From RGIG464 sp045643185 (lineage in GTDB: Bacteria; Myxococcota_A; Bradymonadia; UBA4248), in the NCBI GenBank assembly GCA_045643185.1, contig JAZUKH010000276.1, positions 1 to 7,821 of the forward strand: DNA of 7,821 nt. Direction: 5' to 3'. Position 1 is the stretch's first letter; each line of letters opens with the position of its first letter. The position numbers were made by a program, and so were the translations under genes. Under the pieces are notes generated by a model. It worked only from the letters and a program-made list of their open reading frames with translations. It ran no database searches and had not been told where the DNA came from. Below, one piece after another: positions 1 through 7,727 of this stretch.

Positions 1-1
1 C

Positions 2-1735
2 ACGGCCGACGACAAATCACTCGCCAAGTTTTATTCAGCCATTCAGTCGTTGGAAAACCTCGTGATGGGCACGCACAACGTGTATCAGCTCAAAGCCATG
101 GAAGCGTTTGCACAAACGTGTGAGGACTGGTTGTTCCTTGCAAACCCGCCCAAAGGCTACGTCTCCGAAACCATCATTTATCGCTCTGTCGTGGTCGAAC
201 TGCAAAACTTGATGCATACAACAAATCTCGAATTGCACGTGTTTGGGCTGCGAAAACGCTTGTTGACCGCCGCCGAAGGCACCGAATTCAGCAACGGCAA
301 CCTGTTCGTAAATGGCGTCACCTTCATGAATTTTAGCCCGACGCGCCAGTTGCCCATCAAACATGCGTATTTCATTGGTCTAAACGCCCAAACCTACCCT
401 GGGCGAGCCACGCAGTCATCGCTCGATCTGCGCCAACGAAGTGAATCAGAGAGCCCCGTTGCACAGAATAGAAATGCCTTCTTAAGACAACTGCTCAACA
501 CGAGCGACTCGCTATATCTGAGCTACCTCGCTAACGACATCAAACGCGACGCCAAACAATACCCGTCGTCGTTGTTGACCGATCTCGACCTAGTCTTCGA
601 TCACACGCTGCTTCAAAACACACAAAACGTCTCACTCGACGAAACGCGTGAAACGTCTGAACTCTATACCAACGCCGAAATGCGCGCTAAGCGACTCAAA
701 CAAGCTTTTGGCAACCACAACGCTGTGGAAAGCAACTCGCCCACGGTCGACGTCGATACACAAGATCAAGTGCCAAAGAACAACAACCGTTTGCCAATAC
801 AGGTCGTCTCGCTTTACGACATCGAGTGTTTTCTAAAAAACCCGTTTGAATTTCAAGTCAACCGAGTTTTCGGAAAAAACGAAGCAGAAGACGATGATGA
901 AGCCAAAACGAGCGATTTCGAACCCATTGAACTCAATGCCATTAAACATAGCACCATCCTCAAAAACCTGGCCAAAATCCATCTCGGCATGCCCGTCGAC
1001 GGAAAATTGTATGATCAATATTCCAATGACATTGACAATATGAATGAATATTTCGCCGATCTCAAAAAGCAGCAAAGCATCCCCGATCAACTATTTTGTC
1101 CATATCTTAAAAACTTGCAGACATTAGCCATTCAAATTCCAAGTGGAACACGCTCAGAAGACCATACTTTGTCATTATCAGATGAAACTTCAAATTGGAT
1201 GATCAAGGGCACCATTGATTTCGCCAATGATGACAATATTTTCTCCCTAAAAAACGTTAACGCTCCCAAGCCTCATCATTATTTGAAAGGCTACGTAACA
1301 GCCCTTATCAAACTGGCTTCCGACGAAACGAATGATAATAACATTAAGAGCGTGAACTCAGTTTTAATATGCAACAACCCCAAAGGTCCTGTACCCCAGA
1401 TTACAATGACACTGACGCCCAACGAAGCCAGAGAACGCCTCACGAATATTCTAAAGGCGATGTACACTCAAAAAGAGCAACGAATTTTGGCCTTTGACCA
1501 CCTTTTCAAGGCTTATTCTTCGAAAGATGACTATCTTGAAAAAGTCACAGGTGAACATGGCGACCTCCAATACTTCAAATACAAAGACCTGTTTAATTAT
1601 CGTGACGTTTGCGGCTTTAACGAAGAAGATTTCTTGTCGGGCGAGTGGTCAAACGCATGTCATAATCACGTTGAGCAATACATGCCAGAATTAAAACGCA
1701 TTTTCGAAGACAAAAGCCAATCTCAAGATTCATAA
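2..1735 (+). CDS. recC: RecBCD subunit RecC, C-terminal part (5' end outside window)
   Basis: This is the scaffold and Chi-recognition subunit of exonuclease V, which acts on DNA ends in the cytoplasm. The reading frame is open to the left edge, so a TTG at 50 or any internal ATG is not the true start; 577 codons remain, against about 1120 residues for E. coli RecC. Numbering from base 2, the block around residues 106-133 (VTFMNF...LPIKHAYFIGLNAQTYP) matches the E. coli RecC segment containing VTFCTLMPMRSIPFK and LLGMNDGVYP. It is followed by RNAFLRQLL (157-165), SLYLSYL (170-176) and YPSSLL (187-192), as in E. coli. The segment at 809-874 (SLYDIECFLKNPFEF) matches the start of the inactive nuclease-like C-terminal domain. 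That domain keeps GTID (D406) but has SLK (S415, K417) where an active nuclease has DxK. Composition falls from about 54% G+C (241-420) to about 36% (1021-1260). The C-terminal third diverges most, but family and context make the call secure. Confidence 0.93.
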   Translation, partial: TADDKSLAKFYSAIQSLENLVMGTHNVYQLKAMEAFAQTCEDWLFLANPPKGYVSETIIYRSVVVELQNLMHTTNLELHVFGLRKRLLTAAEGTEFSNGNLFVNGVTFMNFSPTRQLPIKHAYFIGLNAQTYPGRATQSSLDLRQRSESESPVAQNRNAFLRQLLNTSDSLYLSYLANDIKRDAKQYPSSLLTDLDLVFDHTLLQNTQNVSLDETRETSELYTNAEMRAKRLKQAFGNHNAVESNSPTVDVDTQDQVPKNNNRLPIQVVSLYDIECFLKNPFEFQVNRVFGKNEAEDDDEAKTSDFEPIELNAIKHSTILKNLAKIHLGMPVDGKLYDQYSNDIDNMNEYFADLKKQQSIPDQLFCPYLKNLQTLAIQIPSGTRSEDHTLSLSDETSNWMIKGTIDFANDDNIFSLKNVNAPKPHHYLKGYVTALIKLASDETNDNNIKSVNSVLICNNPKGPVPQITMTLTPNEARERLTNILKAMYTQKEQRILAFDHLFKAYSSKDDYLEKVTGEHGDLQYFKYKDLFNYRDVCGFNEEDFLSGEWSNACHNHVEQYMPELKRIFEDKSQSQDS

Positions 1736-1889
1736 TATCACATGATCACAAGCCATCTGTTCACAAAGCTCAAACCAAATGACGTTCCTAAATAAATCAC
1801 ATAGCAGCACAACAAACGCTTTAAAGACGCCGATTTGAGAAATAGCCGCCACGCTCACGTCAACCCAAGAAAGCCCCTGGAGACATACC
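1736..1889. other. recC-recB intergenic gap
   Basis: This is 154 bases between the recC stop and the recB start with no gene. In E. coli the ptrA protease gene sits between recC and recB; here nothing replaces it. I see no hairpin followed by a T-run, and no -35/-10 pair close to consensus. A weak TTCACA (about 1759) with AT-rich sequence about 1788-1798 is too poor to call. The likeliest reading is co-transcription of recB with recC, but the gap is long enough to hold a weak promoter. A recB ribosome binding site lies at its right end. Confidence 0.6.
1879..1883 (+). promoter_or_regulatory. Ribosome binding site of recB
   Basis: GGAGA lies six bases upstream of the ATG at 1890. The frame upstream of this ATG meets a TGA at 1836 with no other ATG between, so this site and start go together. 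Confidence 0.7.
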
Positions 1890-4800
1890 ATGACCGATTG
1901 CAACCTGATTCCTTTTGATATTCAACATTTTGACAAATCACGAAGCCTCGCTATTGAAGCATCGGCTGGCACAGGCAAAACATACACCATTACTGAAATC
2001 GTCAAAAAGCTCATCGACGACGGTATCCCGATCAACAAGATCCTTTGCGTCACCTACACCGAAAAAGCCACCCAGGAACTCCGTGACCGCATTCGAAAAG
2101 CCCTGACCGAGCAAATTCATAAATCCCCAGACCAAAAGTACATTGAAGCACTTCGTGAAGTCGACAACGCCCCTATTTTTACGATCCACGCATTCTGCAA
2201 AAACATGCTCGCTCAGTTCGGTTTCGAAGCAAAACTCGCCTTTAAACAAACCCTGATTCCCGACGACAAAGTCGAATCGCTCATCCAGCAAAAACTCCGT
2301 GATGAATATGTCTATGACCAAGTTTTCAGAGCCATGCTTAGAAATCACGATACTGCAGTCGATTTCACAAAGAGCGTCATAGAACCGTTGAAACAAGGCA
2401 TTGGACGTTATCATCCTTCCGTGAAATTGCTGCCACAAGACCCATTCGTTTTGTTGAATGAATTAACAAGACTTTTATGTAAAAAGACTCAGGACGAACC
2501 ACTTAATCAAAATGACTATAATTTATGTATGGATTATTTGGAGGCTCCGTCTTTTGAAGAACAACAAAAAATCGATTCTATCCACAATTATTACAGCTCA
2601 ATCATTCGATCATTAGAAGAGAATGACCTACAAAAAGAAATCGACGATATTAATGCAAAACCCAAACGAACCAAAAAAGATGATGACAGAATAAAAGAAC
2701 TGAATAAGATCCAAGCCTTTCCCAAGGAATTACAAACGACGAATGGCTGCTTCAATGGCACAAAATACTCCGTACGTGGAAGTTGGTATAAAATATACGA
2801 AGAAGCCTTCATCTTTTTCAAAAAACTTAAAGAATTAAAAGCAAAAGTCCAAAAGAATTCCTTGTTCAAAGGCATTTTTCTAACGCAACAGCTCCCACCC
2901 TTGTACGAGACCTGGCAAACCTACAAAACGTCGCACAATATGCAGTCCTACAACGACATGATTCAACGCGTGCATGACGCGGTCATGTCCAACAACAGCA
3001 TTTTACGCGCCCGTCTGCGCGAGACGTATAGCTACGCGATCATCGATGAATTTCAGGACACCAATCAACTTCAATGGGATATTTTCAAAACAGTCTTCCA
3101 TACCAATCCCGACCACGCAGTCTTCGTGGTCGGTGATCCCAAACAATCGATCTTTTCATTTCAAGGCACCGATTTGAGCGTCTATACGAGCGCCGTGAAA
3201 GAAATTGACCACATTCAAACGCTCAACACCAACTACCGCGCCACCGACGCCATGATCGACGCCGTTAACGCCATGTTCAGTCACGAATCGGTCAATCAGT
3301 ATTTTGGAGAAACTATTGCGTTTTATCGCTCAGAAAGTCCGAAAAACAAAGTCAATGCGACGCTGAACAACGAAGCGCTCAAATGCCCGATATTTATTGC
3401 CAAGGCCCTCGTAGACAACCCAAACGAGTCAAAAAGCGACACGCCGTCTGATACAAGCATGGATCCAGAAGATTACGCCCGTGCAACAGCCAAACTGATC
3501 GTCGAATGTTGCGAACTACAAACTAACGGAAAAACACGTCTACAGGTCTTCGACAAGACCACCAAAGCTTTACGCAACGTCAAATTGAGTGACTTTGCCA
3601 TTTTGACGCGCACGCGCTCGGAACTGGCACCGATCGAGCGAGCCATGACCAAGCTCGGCATCCCGTTCAATCGTTACAACGAACAAAGCCTGTTCACAGG
3701 ACGCGAATGCGCCGAGTGGATCGCACTCCTCCAGGCCATCGACACACCCAATTTTATGGGTAAAAACAGAAAACTTCTTAACCAAGCGCTCTGCACCGAT
3801 TTCTTCGATGATCGACCTGGTCGAAACCTTTCAAAACTAGAGTCTGCAAACTACGACTTGATGTCCAACCCAGAAATTAAAAAATTCCATGCCTGGAAAG
3901 AACTCGCCCGCGGATACCACTGGGCCGAATTGCTCGAAAAAATCTATGCAGACACCCAAATTGAGGCAAGACTCTGCGTCACAACAAGACTCGCCGACTA
4001 CACAAAACTTAAACAGATCGGTGAATATCTCTTTGACTATCTCTATCGAAATAGAGTGTCGCTAGAAGAAACCATTCGACATCTGCGCGCCCTCAACAAA
4101 CGCCTCGAAGCGTCAGACCAAGAAGAAAAGGCAAACGTTATCGGCAAAATCACCGATGTCAATGCTGTCCAAGTCCTGACCGTCTACGCTGCTAAAGGCC
4201 TCGAATTTCCCGTCGTCATCAGCGTGATCGGTTCCAAAAGGTTCAATGACCAGAAATCCGGCCCAGCCTCCTATCGGCTTGACGGTCAAAAATGCCTCGG
4301 TTACGACTCAGAATCGAAAGAACACTATAAACGTGAAACCCTGGAAGAGTGGAAACGACTCTATTACGTGGCTTTTACGCGGGCAACCTCGCTCATGATC
4401 CTGCCAAAATTTTCAACCTGGTCACATAGCCAAGACTTCCATAGCCTATCTGAACTAACCAACGCTTGTGAAAATGCCAATTCGGAGCACAAAATACTCA
4501 GCCCCATTGATCAATACGCGTGGAAGTCTCAACTCGCCACACTTAGATCCAGAACGCAGGCCATTCTAAGCAATGTCCACGCGGACCAAGACACAAGTCT
4601 GTCTAACCAAGACGCCTTGAACGACCAGGCCTTGACCGATCGCCAAAAAGCCGTCAAGCCCCAGGCTTTGATGCAACACTCCTACTCGTCACTGGCAGGC
4701 AAACTCGATCGCAACGACGAAGTTGATGCGATCGACCGCGATGGCATCGAAGACGACGAACAACCATCCAGACTGACCATGACTGAGATCGACCAAAACG

Positions 4801-5540
4801 CCGTGGCTGCCGACATTAACTATGCCCCAACCACAAACGACGAAAATTATCAAGGATACCCGGCTGGCAACCGCCCAGGCAACGCCGTACACGAAGTCTT
4901 CGCAGAAATCGATTTCCAAGGCTACGACACCAAAGAACTCGACCACATCATTGAGGACAAGTTCAGAAAATTCGCCCTGCCCGTCTCCAAACACAATATT
5001 TGGCGCGAAAAAACGCCGCTCATTGTCAAAAACACACTCAATGCCAAGCTTCCCGTCATAAACGGCGCGCAAATCGACGTTCAACATAGCTTTCAACTTA
5101 GTGAACTCGCCCAAAACGAGCATCGCGCAGAAGTCGCATTTCTTATGAACGCAGACGCACAGGGCATGAGAAACCTCATGAAGGGCTTTATCGATCTCGT
5201 GATTTGCCGAAACGACGTTTATTCGATCCTCGACTGGAAAACGGACAAACTTACAGAACACGGCACCGTTGACCAACTCAAAGATAAAGTCGACGACGAA
5301 TACTCCGTACAACGAGTCCTCTATGCCTACACCCTCATTCAATGGCTCAAACAGTTCTATCCGAACCTTGATGAGCGCTCGATTTTTGAACAACACTTTG
5401 GCGGCATCTACTACGTCTTTGTCAAATACACCCAAGCGGGTACGCCAAATGGCGTCTATGCCCAAACTTGGACTTCATTCGATGAACTCAAAACAAGTTA
5501 CGAAAATGTCAAAACGCTCATGACGAGAGCGAATGCATAA
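1890..5540 (+). CDS. recB: RecBCD subunit RecB: 3'-5' DNA helicase and nuclease
   Basis: RecB is the slow 3'-5' motor and the only nuclease of RecBCD. The 1216 residues compare with 1180 in E. coli. SF1A helicase motifs appear in order: Walker A ASAGTGKT (24-31); Ia TYTEKATQELRDRIR; Ib IFTIHAFCK; II IDEFQDT (D386, E387); III GDPKQSIFSFQG (D416, K418, Q419); IV NTNYR (R450); V TVYAAKGLEF (K769); VI RLYYVAFTRA (R831). Motif V has Tyr where the E. coli protein has His. Residues about 190-330 form a lysine- and glutamate-rich, AT-rich segment in the position of the 1B arm. The nuclease domain opens at SYSSL (931-935). It keeps the catalytic set: H1001 in GNAVHEVF, D1102 in GFIDLV, D1115 and K1117 in DWK, and Q1141/Y1145 of the QxxxY motif. 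The 13-residue D1102-D1115 spacing equals E. coli D1067-D1080. An acidic, hydrophilic linker of about 60 residues precedes H1001. The start is fixed by the upstream TGA at 1836 and GGAGA at 1879. Confidence 0.98.
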   Translation: MTDCNLIPFDIQHFDKSRSLAIEASAGTGKTYTITEIVKKLIDDGIPINKILCVTYTEKATQELRDRIRKALTEQIHKSPDQKYIEALREVDNAPIFTIHAFCKNMLAQFGFEAKLAFKQTLIPDDKVESLIQQKLRDEYVYDQVFRAMLRNHDTAVDFTKSVIEPLKQGIGRYHPSVKLLPQDPFVLLNELTRLLCKKTQDEPLNQNDYNLCMDYLEAPSFEEQQKIDSIHNYYSSIIRSLEENDLQKEIDDINAKPKRTKKDDDRIKELNKIQAFPKELQTTNGCFNGTKYSVRGSWYKIYEEAFIFFKKLKELKAKVQKNSLFKGIFLTQQLPPLYETWQTYKTSHNMQSYNDMIQRVHDAVMSNNSILRARLRETYSYAIIDEFQDTNQLQWDIFKTVFHTNPDHAVFVVGDPKQSIFSFQGTDLSVYTSAVKEIDHIQTLNTNYRATDAMIDAVNAMFSHESVNQYFGETIAFYRSESPKNKVNATLNNEALKCPIFIAKALVDNPNESKSDTPSDTSMDPEDYARATAKLIVECCELQTNGKTRLQVFDKTTKALRNVKLSDFAILTRTRSELAPIERAMTKLGIPFNRYNEQSLFTGRECAEWIALLQAIDTPNFMGKNRKLLNQALCTDFFDDRPGRNLSKLESANYDLMSNPEIKKFHAWKELARGYHWAELLEKIYADTQIEARLCVTTRLADYTKLKQIGEYLFDYLYRNRVSLEETIRHLRALNKRLEASDQEEKANVIGKITDVNAVQVLTVYAAKGLEFPVVISVIGSKRFNDQKSGPASYRLDGQKCLGYDSESKEHYKRETLEEWKRLYYVAFTRATSLMILPKFSTWSHSQDFHSLSELTNACENANSEHKILSPIDQYAWKSQLATLRSRTQAILSNVHADQDTSLSNQDALNDQALTDRQKAVKPQALMQHSYSSLAGKLDRNDEVDAIDRDGIEDDEQPSRLTMTEIDQNAVAADINYAPTTNDENYQGYPAGNRPGNAVHEVFAEIDFQGYDTKELDHIIEDKFRKFALPVSKHNIWREKTPLIVKNTLNAKLPVINGAQIDVQHSFQLSELAQNEHRAEVAFLMNADAQGMRNLMKGFIDLVICRNDVYSILDWKTDKLTEHGTVDQLKDKVDDEYSVQRVLYAYTLIQWLKQFYPNLDERSIFEQHFGGIYYVFVKYTQAGTPNGVYAQTWTSFDELKTSYENVKTLMTRANA

Positions 5541-5545
5541 AAGGA
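5540..5545 (+). promoter_or_regulatory. Ribosome binding site that favours the recD start at 5554
   Basis: AAAGGA-type sequence (AAAAGGAA, 5539-5546) overlaps the recB stop codon and sits eight bases before the ATG at 5554. The other in-frame ATG, at 5533 inside the end of recB, has only a weak purine run (GACGAGAG) ahead of it. This is why 5554 is preferred. It places recD translation directly behind recB termination, consistent with coupled translation. Confidence 0.7.
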
Positions 5546-5553
5546 ATCTCGAT

Positions 5554-7542
5554 ATGTCCGTCTCTGATATCTATTCCCCAGTTGAAATGTACACTGCGCT
5601 CAACGCGTGCCAAATGCTCGACGAGGTTGCACGTCAGACCGTTGAGCAACTCGCACAGCAGTTTGTCCTGTCGGATACGCTCCAATGCATTTTTCTGCTC
5701 TACGAAGCGTTCAGACGCCACGGCTATATTCGCATGCCGACCGAAATGGAACGCCTCACCAAGCAATGGCGTCAAATCGAAAAGTCGCCGATCACCCATG
5801 CTGAACTCGACGTTAATTCCTCGTCAGACAATGCATGCGACCCAGGCAAACTCGCCCAAACGATTCAAAACGCCATTCAATCAGCGCCAAGCGAGCTACA
5901 AGGCCTAAAACCGCCCTTGTTAGGCCGCAACAAAGACGAAAACGCGTTGTTTATGCTCGAGAATGGCTATTTGTACACGAAGAATCTGTTTAACGCGAAG
6001 TGTGACATCGAAAACTGGCTCACAGAACGCGTGAAAGCCCAATCTACAACGGCGGTCAACACCAACGATAAAATTGATAATCCCAACGAAAGGCCAGACT
6101 TCGTATTAAATGACGCACAAAAACTAGCTATCCGAACGGGGTTGTCCAATCCATTCCTGATCGTCACCGGAGGCCCAGGCACGGGCAAGACCACGGTCAT
6201 GCTGTATGTGCTATGGAATTTGCTTATTCAACACCCAGAACTGCTCAATGCCGATATATATTTGACAGCGCCAAGCGGTAAAGCCGCTGAACGCCTGTCA
6301 GAAAGTCTCAAAAACAACCTAAACGACTTCAGCGCTTCCGCCAAATCGACTGAAGCCTATTACAAATTATGTCATCTCGAAGGTCAAACGATCCACCGTT
6401 TGTTAACGTATCAACCCTCAACCAACCATTTCAAATACAGCAAATCCAATCCGTTTGATCCCGATTCAATTTTCGTGATCGACGAAGCGAGCATGATTGA
6501 CGTACATTTATTCGCAGAACTGCTTTCTTCCATTCCGCCAGAAGCGCGCGTCATCGTCTTAGGAGATGCCAACCAGTTGCCTTCGGTCGGTGCCGGTGCC
6601 ATTTTTGCCGAGCTCGTTCATGCACCAAAACTCAAAACTCACGTAATTACCCTCAATGAGTCCAAGCGTTTTGGCCAAGATTCCCGCATCGGCAAGCTTG
6701 CTCAAGGCATTCTTGAAGCACGAGACGCGTCGAACACGCCACAACTGACTGACTTTTCGAGCGGTTTGGCTACCATAGCCACCAAGGTAACGGTCATCAC
6801 ACCATTTACCAATCTTCCCATGAACGATACTCGAAAAGCAGAAAAAGCTGAGATCGAAAAAATCTCAAAAACCTGGTTCGATAAGTACTACGCGGAAATT
6901 CGCAACAAAGCGAAGGCCATCGATCCGGAAGATGACGAAAGCTCCACGAATGACATCTGCCAAAACTGTTGGAACGCTGTCACACGATCCCGCATTTTGT
7001 GTGCAGAACGACACGGCAAAACGAGCATCGAAGTTTTCAATCAAGCCATCGATGCCATGCAGCGACATCTCATCCTTCACGAAGCAACAAACACATACGA
7101 CGAAGATGCCACGAACGAAAGTTTCAACCAATATTTCGTTGGCCAGTTAGTCCTGATTACGCGCAATCAACACAATCTTGGCGTTTATAACGGTGACAAC
7201 GGCGTGATCGTCAAAAGTGCCTCAGGCCGTCTCTATGTGATGCTCAAAAAAAGTGACGAGCGCAATCATCGTCAATTCGCCTTTTATCCGATGTCGACGC
7301 TCGATGCGTCAGCGCTTGAAACCGCCTACGCCATCACCATCCACAAAGCCCAGGGCTCGGAATACGACCACATCATGGTCGTGCTCCCCACGAACGAAAG
7401 TCACCCGTTACTCACCAAAAAAGTGCTCTACACGGGCATCACACGAGCCAAAATTTCAGTCACGCTGGTCACGACAACAAAAGCTTTTGAAATTGCATGC
7501 GTCAACGACATTAAACGAGATGGCACTTTGGAGTTTTCGTAA
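5554..7542 (+). CDS. recD: RecBCD subunit RecD: 5'-3' DNA helicase
   Basis: RecD is the fast 5'-3' motor of RecBCD, an SF1B helicase that also gates nuclease activity and RecA loading. With the start at 5554 it has 662 residues, somewhat longer than E. coli RecD (608). An ATG at 5533 would add seven residues and overlap recB by eight bases. An alpha-helical N-terminal domain (about 1-190) precedes the motor. Motifs in order: Walker A GGPGTGKTT (K212, T213); Ia TAPSGKAAERL; TIHRLL; II IDEAS (D310, E311); III GDANQLPSVGAGAIF (D338, Q341); IV SKRFG (R372); then V TIHKAQGSEYDH (K598, Q600) and VI YTGITRAK (R631). The stretch GVYNGDNGVI matches the GLFNGDIGIA block of E. coli RecD. An acidic insert (IDPEDDESS, near 6919-6945) sits between motifs IV and V. 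No catalytic residue I can identify is missing. The gene follows recB with a 13-base gap and is the last of the operon, being followed by an intrinsic terminator. Confidence 0.97.
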   Translation: MSVSDIYSPVEMYTALNACQMLDEVARQTVEQLAQQFVLSDTLQCIFLLYEAFRRHGYIRMPTEMERLTKQWRQIEKSPITHAELDVNSSSDNACDPGKLAQTIQNAIQSAPSELQGLKPPLLGRNKDENALFMLENGYLYTKNLFNAKCDIENWLTERVKAQSTTAVNTNDKIDNPNERPDFVLNDAQKLAIRTGLSNPFLIVTGGPGTGKTTVMLYVLWNLLIQHPELLNADIYLTAPSGKAAERLSESLKNNLNDFSASAKSTEAYYKLCHLEGQTIHRLLTYQPSTNHFKYSKSNPFDPDSIFVIDEASMIDVHLFAELLSSIPPEARVIVLGDANQLPSVGAGAIFAELVHAPKLKTHVITLNESKRFGQDSRIGKLAQGILEARDASNTPQLTDFSSGLATIATKVTVITPFTNLPMNDTRKAEKAEIEKISKTWFDKYYAEIRNKAKAIDPEDDESSTNDICQNCWNAVTRSRILCAERHGKTSIEVFNQAIDAMQRHLILHEATNTYDEDATNESFNQYFVGQLVLITRNQHNLGVYNGDNGVIVKSASGRLYVMLKKSDERNHRQFAFYPMSTLDASALETAYAITIHKAQGSEYDHIMVVLPTNESHPLLTKKVLYTGITRAKISVTLVTTTKAFEIACVNDIKRDGTLEFS

Positions 7543-7630
7543 GTAGAGACGTGCACTCCGCATGTATCCACTTGTTCGAAGCCGAAACCGAAGTGAAACC
7601 ACGCTACACTATTTTCCCATGCGATTTAAT

Positions 7631-7658
7631 TTGAAACGCAGTCCATTTTCTTTATAAT
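7631..7658 (+). promoter_or_regulatory. Sigma70-type promoter ahead of the zinc-ribbon gene
   Basis: TTGAAA (7631-7636) and a perfect TATAAT (7653-7658) are separated by 16 bases. This is close to the sigma70 consensus, and the only strong promoter I can see in the window. Transcription would begin near 7665, leaving a leader of about 63 bases before the next start codon. It lies in the gap after recD and points at the zinc-ribbon gene, so that gene is likely expressed independently of the rec operon. Assignment is by consensus only. Confidence 0.65.
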
Positions 7659-7664
7659 TAGCCG

Positions 7665-7695
7665 CCTCGTTAATGACCCTGACGAGGTCTTTTTT
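7665..7695 (+). terminator. Intrinsic (Rho-independent) terminator after recD
   Basis: CCTCGTTA (7665-7672) pairs with TGACGAGG (7680-7687), giving an eight-base-pair stem with one G-T wobble and a seven-base loop. It is followed by TC and six T residues (7690-7695). This is a standard intrinsic terminator and would end transcripts from recCBD. Its first base coincides with the predicted start of transcription from the promoter at 7631-7658, so it would also form the 5' end of the downstream gene's mRNA. Confidence 0.7.
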
Positions 7696-7709
7696 GAAAA
7701 AAATCCTCG
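7665..7709 (+). promoter_or_regulatory. Possible attenuator leader with two competing hairpins
   Basis: The CGAGG arm at 7683-7687 can pair upstream with CCTCG (7665-7669), which makes the terminator. It can also pair downstream with CCTCG at 7705-7709, which makes an alternative hairpin whose inner stem pairs the T-run with the following run of seven A (7697-7703). The two structures exclude each other. Pairing is visible in the sequence; a regulatory switch is inference. Chance similarity, or a simple terminator followed by an A-rich leader, is the main alternative. Confidence 0.3.
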
Positions 7710-7717
7710 CATGACTT

Positions 7718-7722
7718 AGGAG
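7718..7722 (+). promoter_or_regulatory. Ribosome binding site of the zinc-ribbon gene
   Basis: AGGAG lies five bases before the ATG at 7728 and eight before the in-frame ATG at 7731. It does not separate these two adjacent starts, which differ by one methionine. A third ATG at 7724 is out of frame and too close. Confidence 0.7.
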
Positions 7723-7727
7723 AATGA

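Noticed and set aside
50..52. TTG as start codon of the first gene
   Set aside because: The frame is open to base 2 and only the C-terminal half of RecC is present, so the true start is upstream of the window.
1750..1800. Promoter for recB in the gap
   Set aside because: Only loose matches to -35 and -10 elements are present, with no clear spacing; too weak to annotate.
4689..5465. Long open frame (258 codons) on the - strand opposite the RecB nuclease domain
   Set aside because: The + strand here encodes H1001, D1102, D1115, K1117 and the QxxxY motif of RecB. The antisense frame has no recognisable motif and is the expected by-product of codon bias.
1890..5540. AddA of an AddAB system instead of RecB
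   Set aside because: The neighbours are a RecC with an inactive nuclease-like domain and a RecD helicase. No AddB-type iron-sulfur cysteine cluster is seen in the RecC C-terminus.
7566..7600. Short repeats of CCGAA and a CACTT/AAGTG inverted repeat after recD
   Set aside because: The stem is only five base pairs with a 17-base loop and no T-run, and the CCGAA copies are too short to be more than chance.
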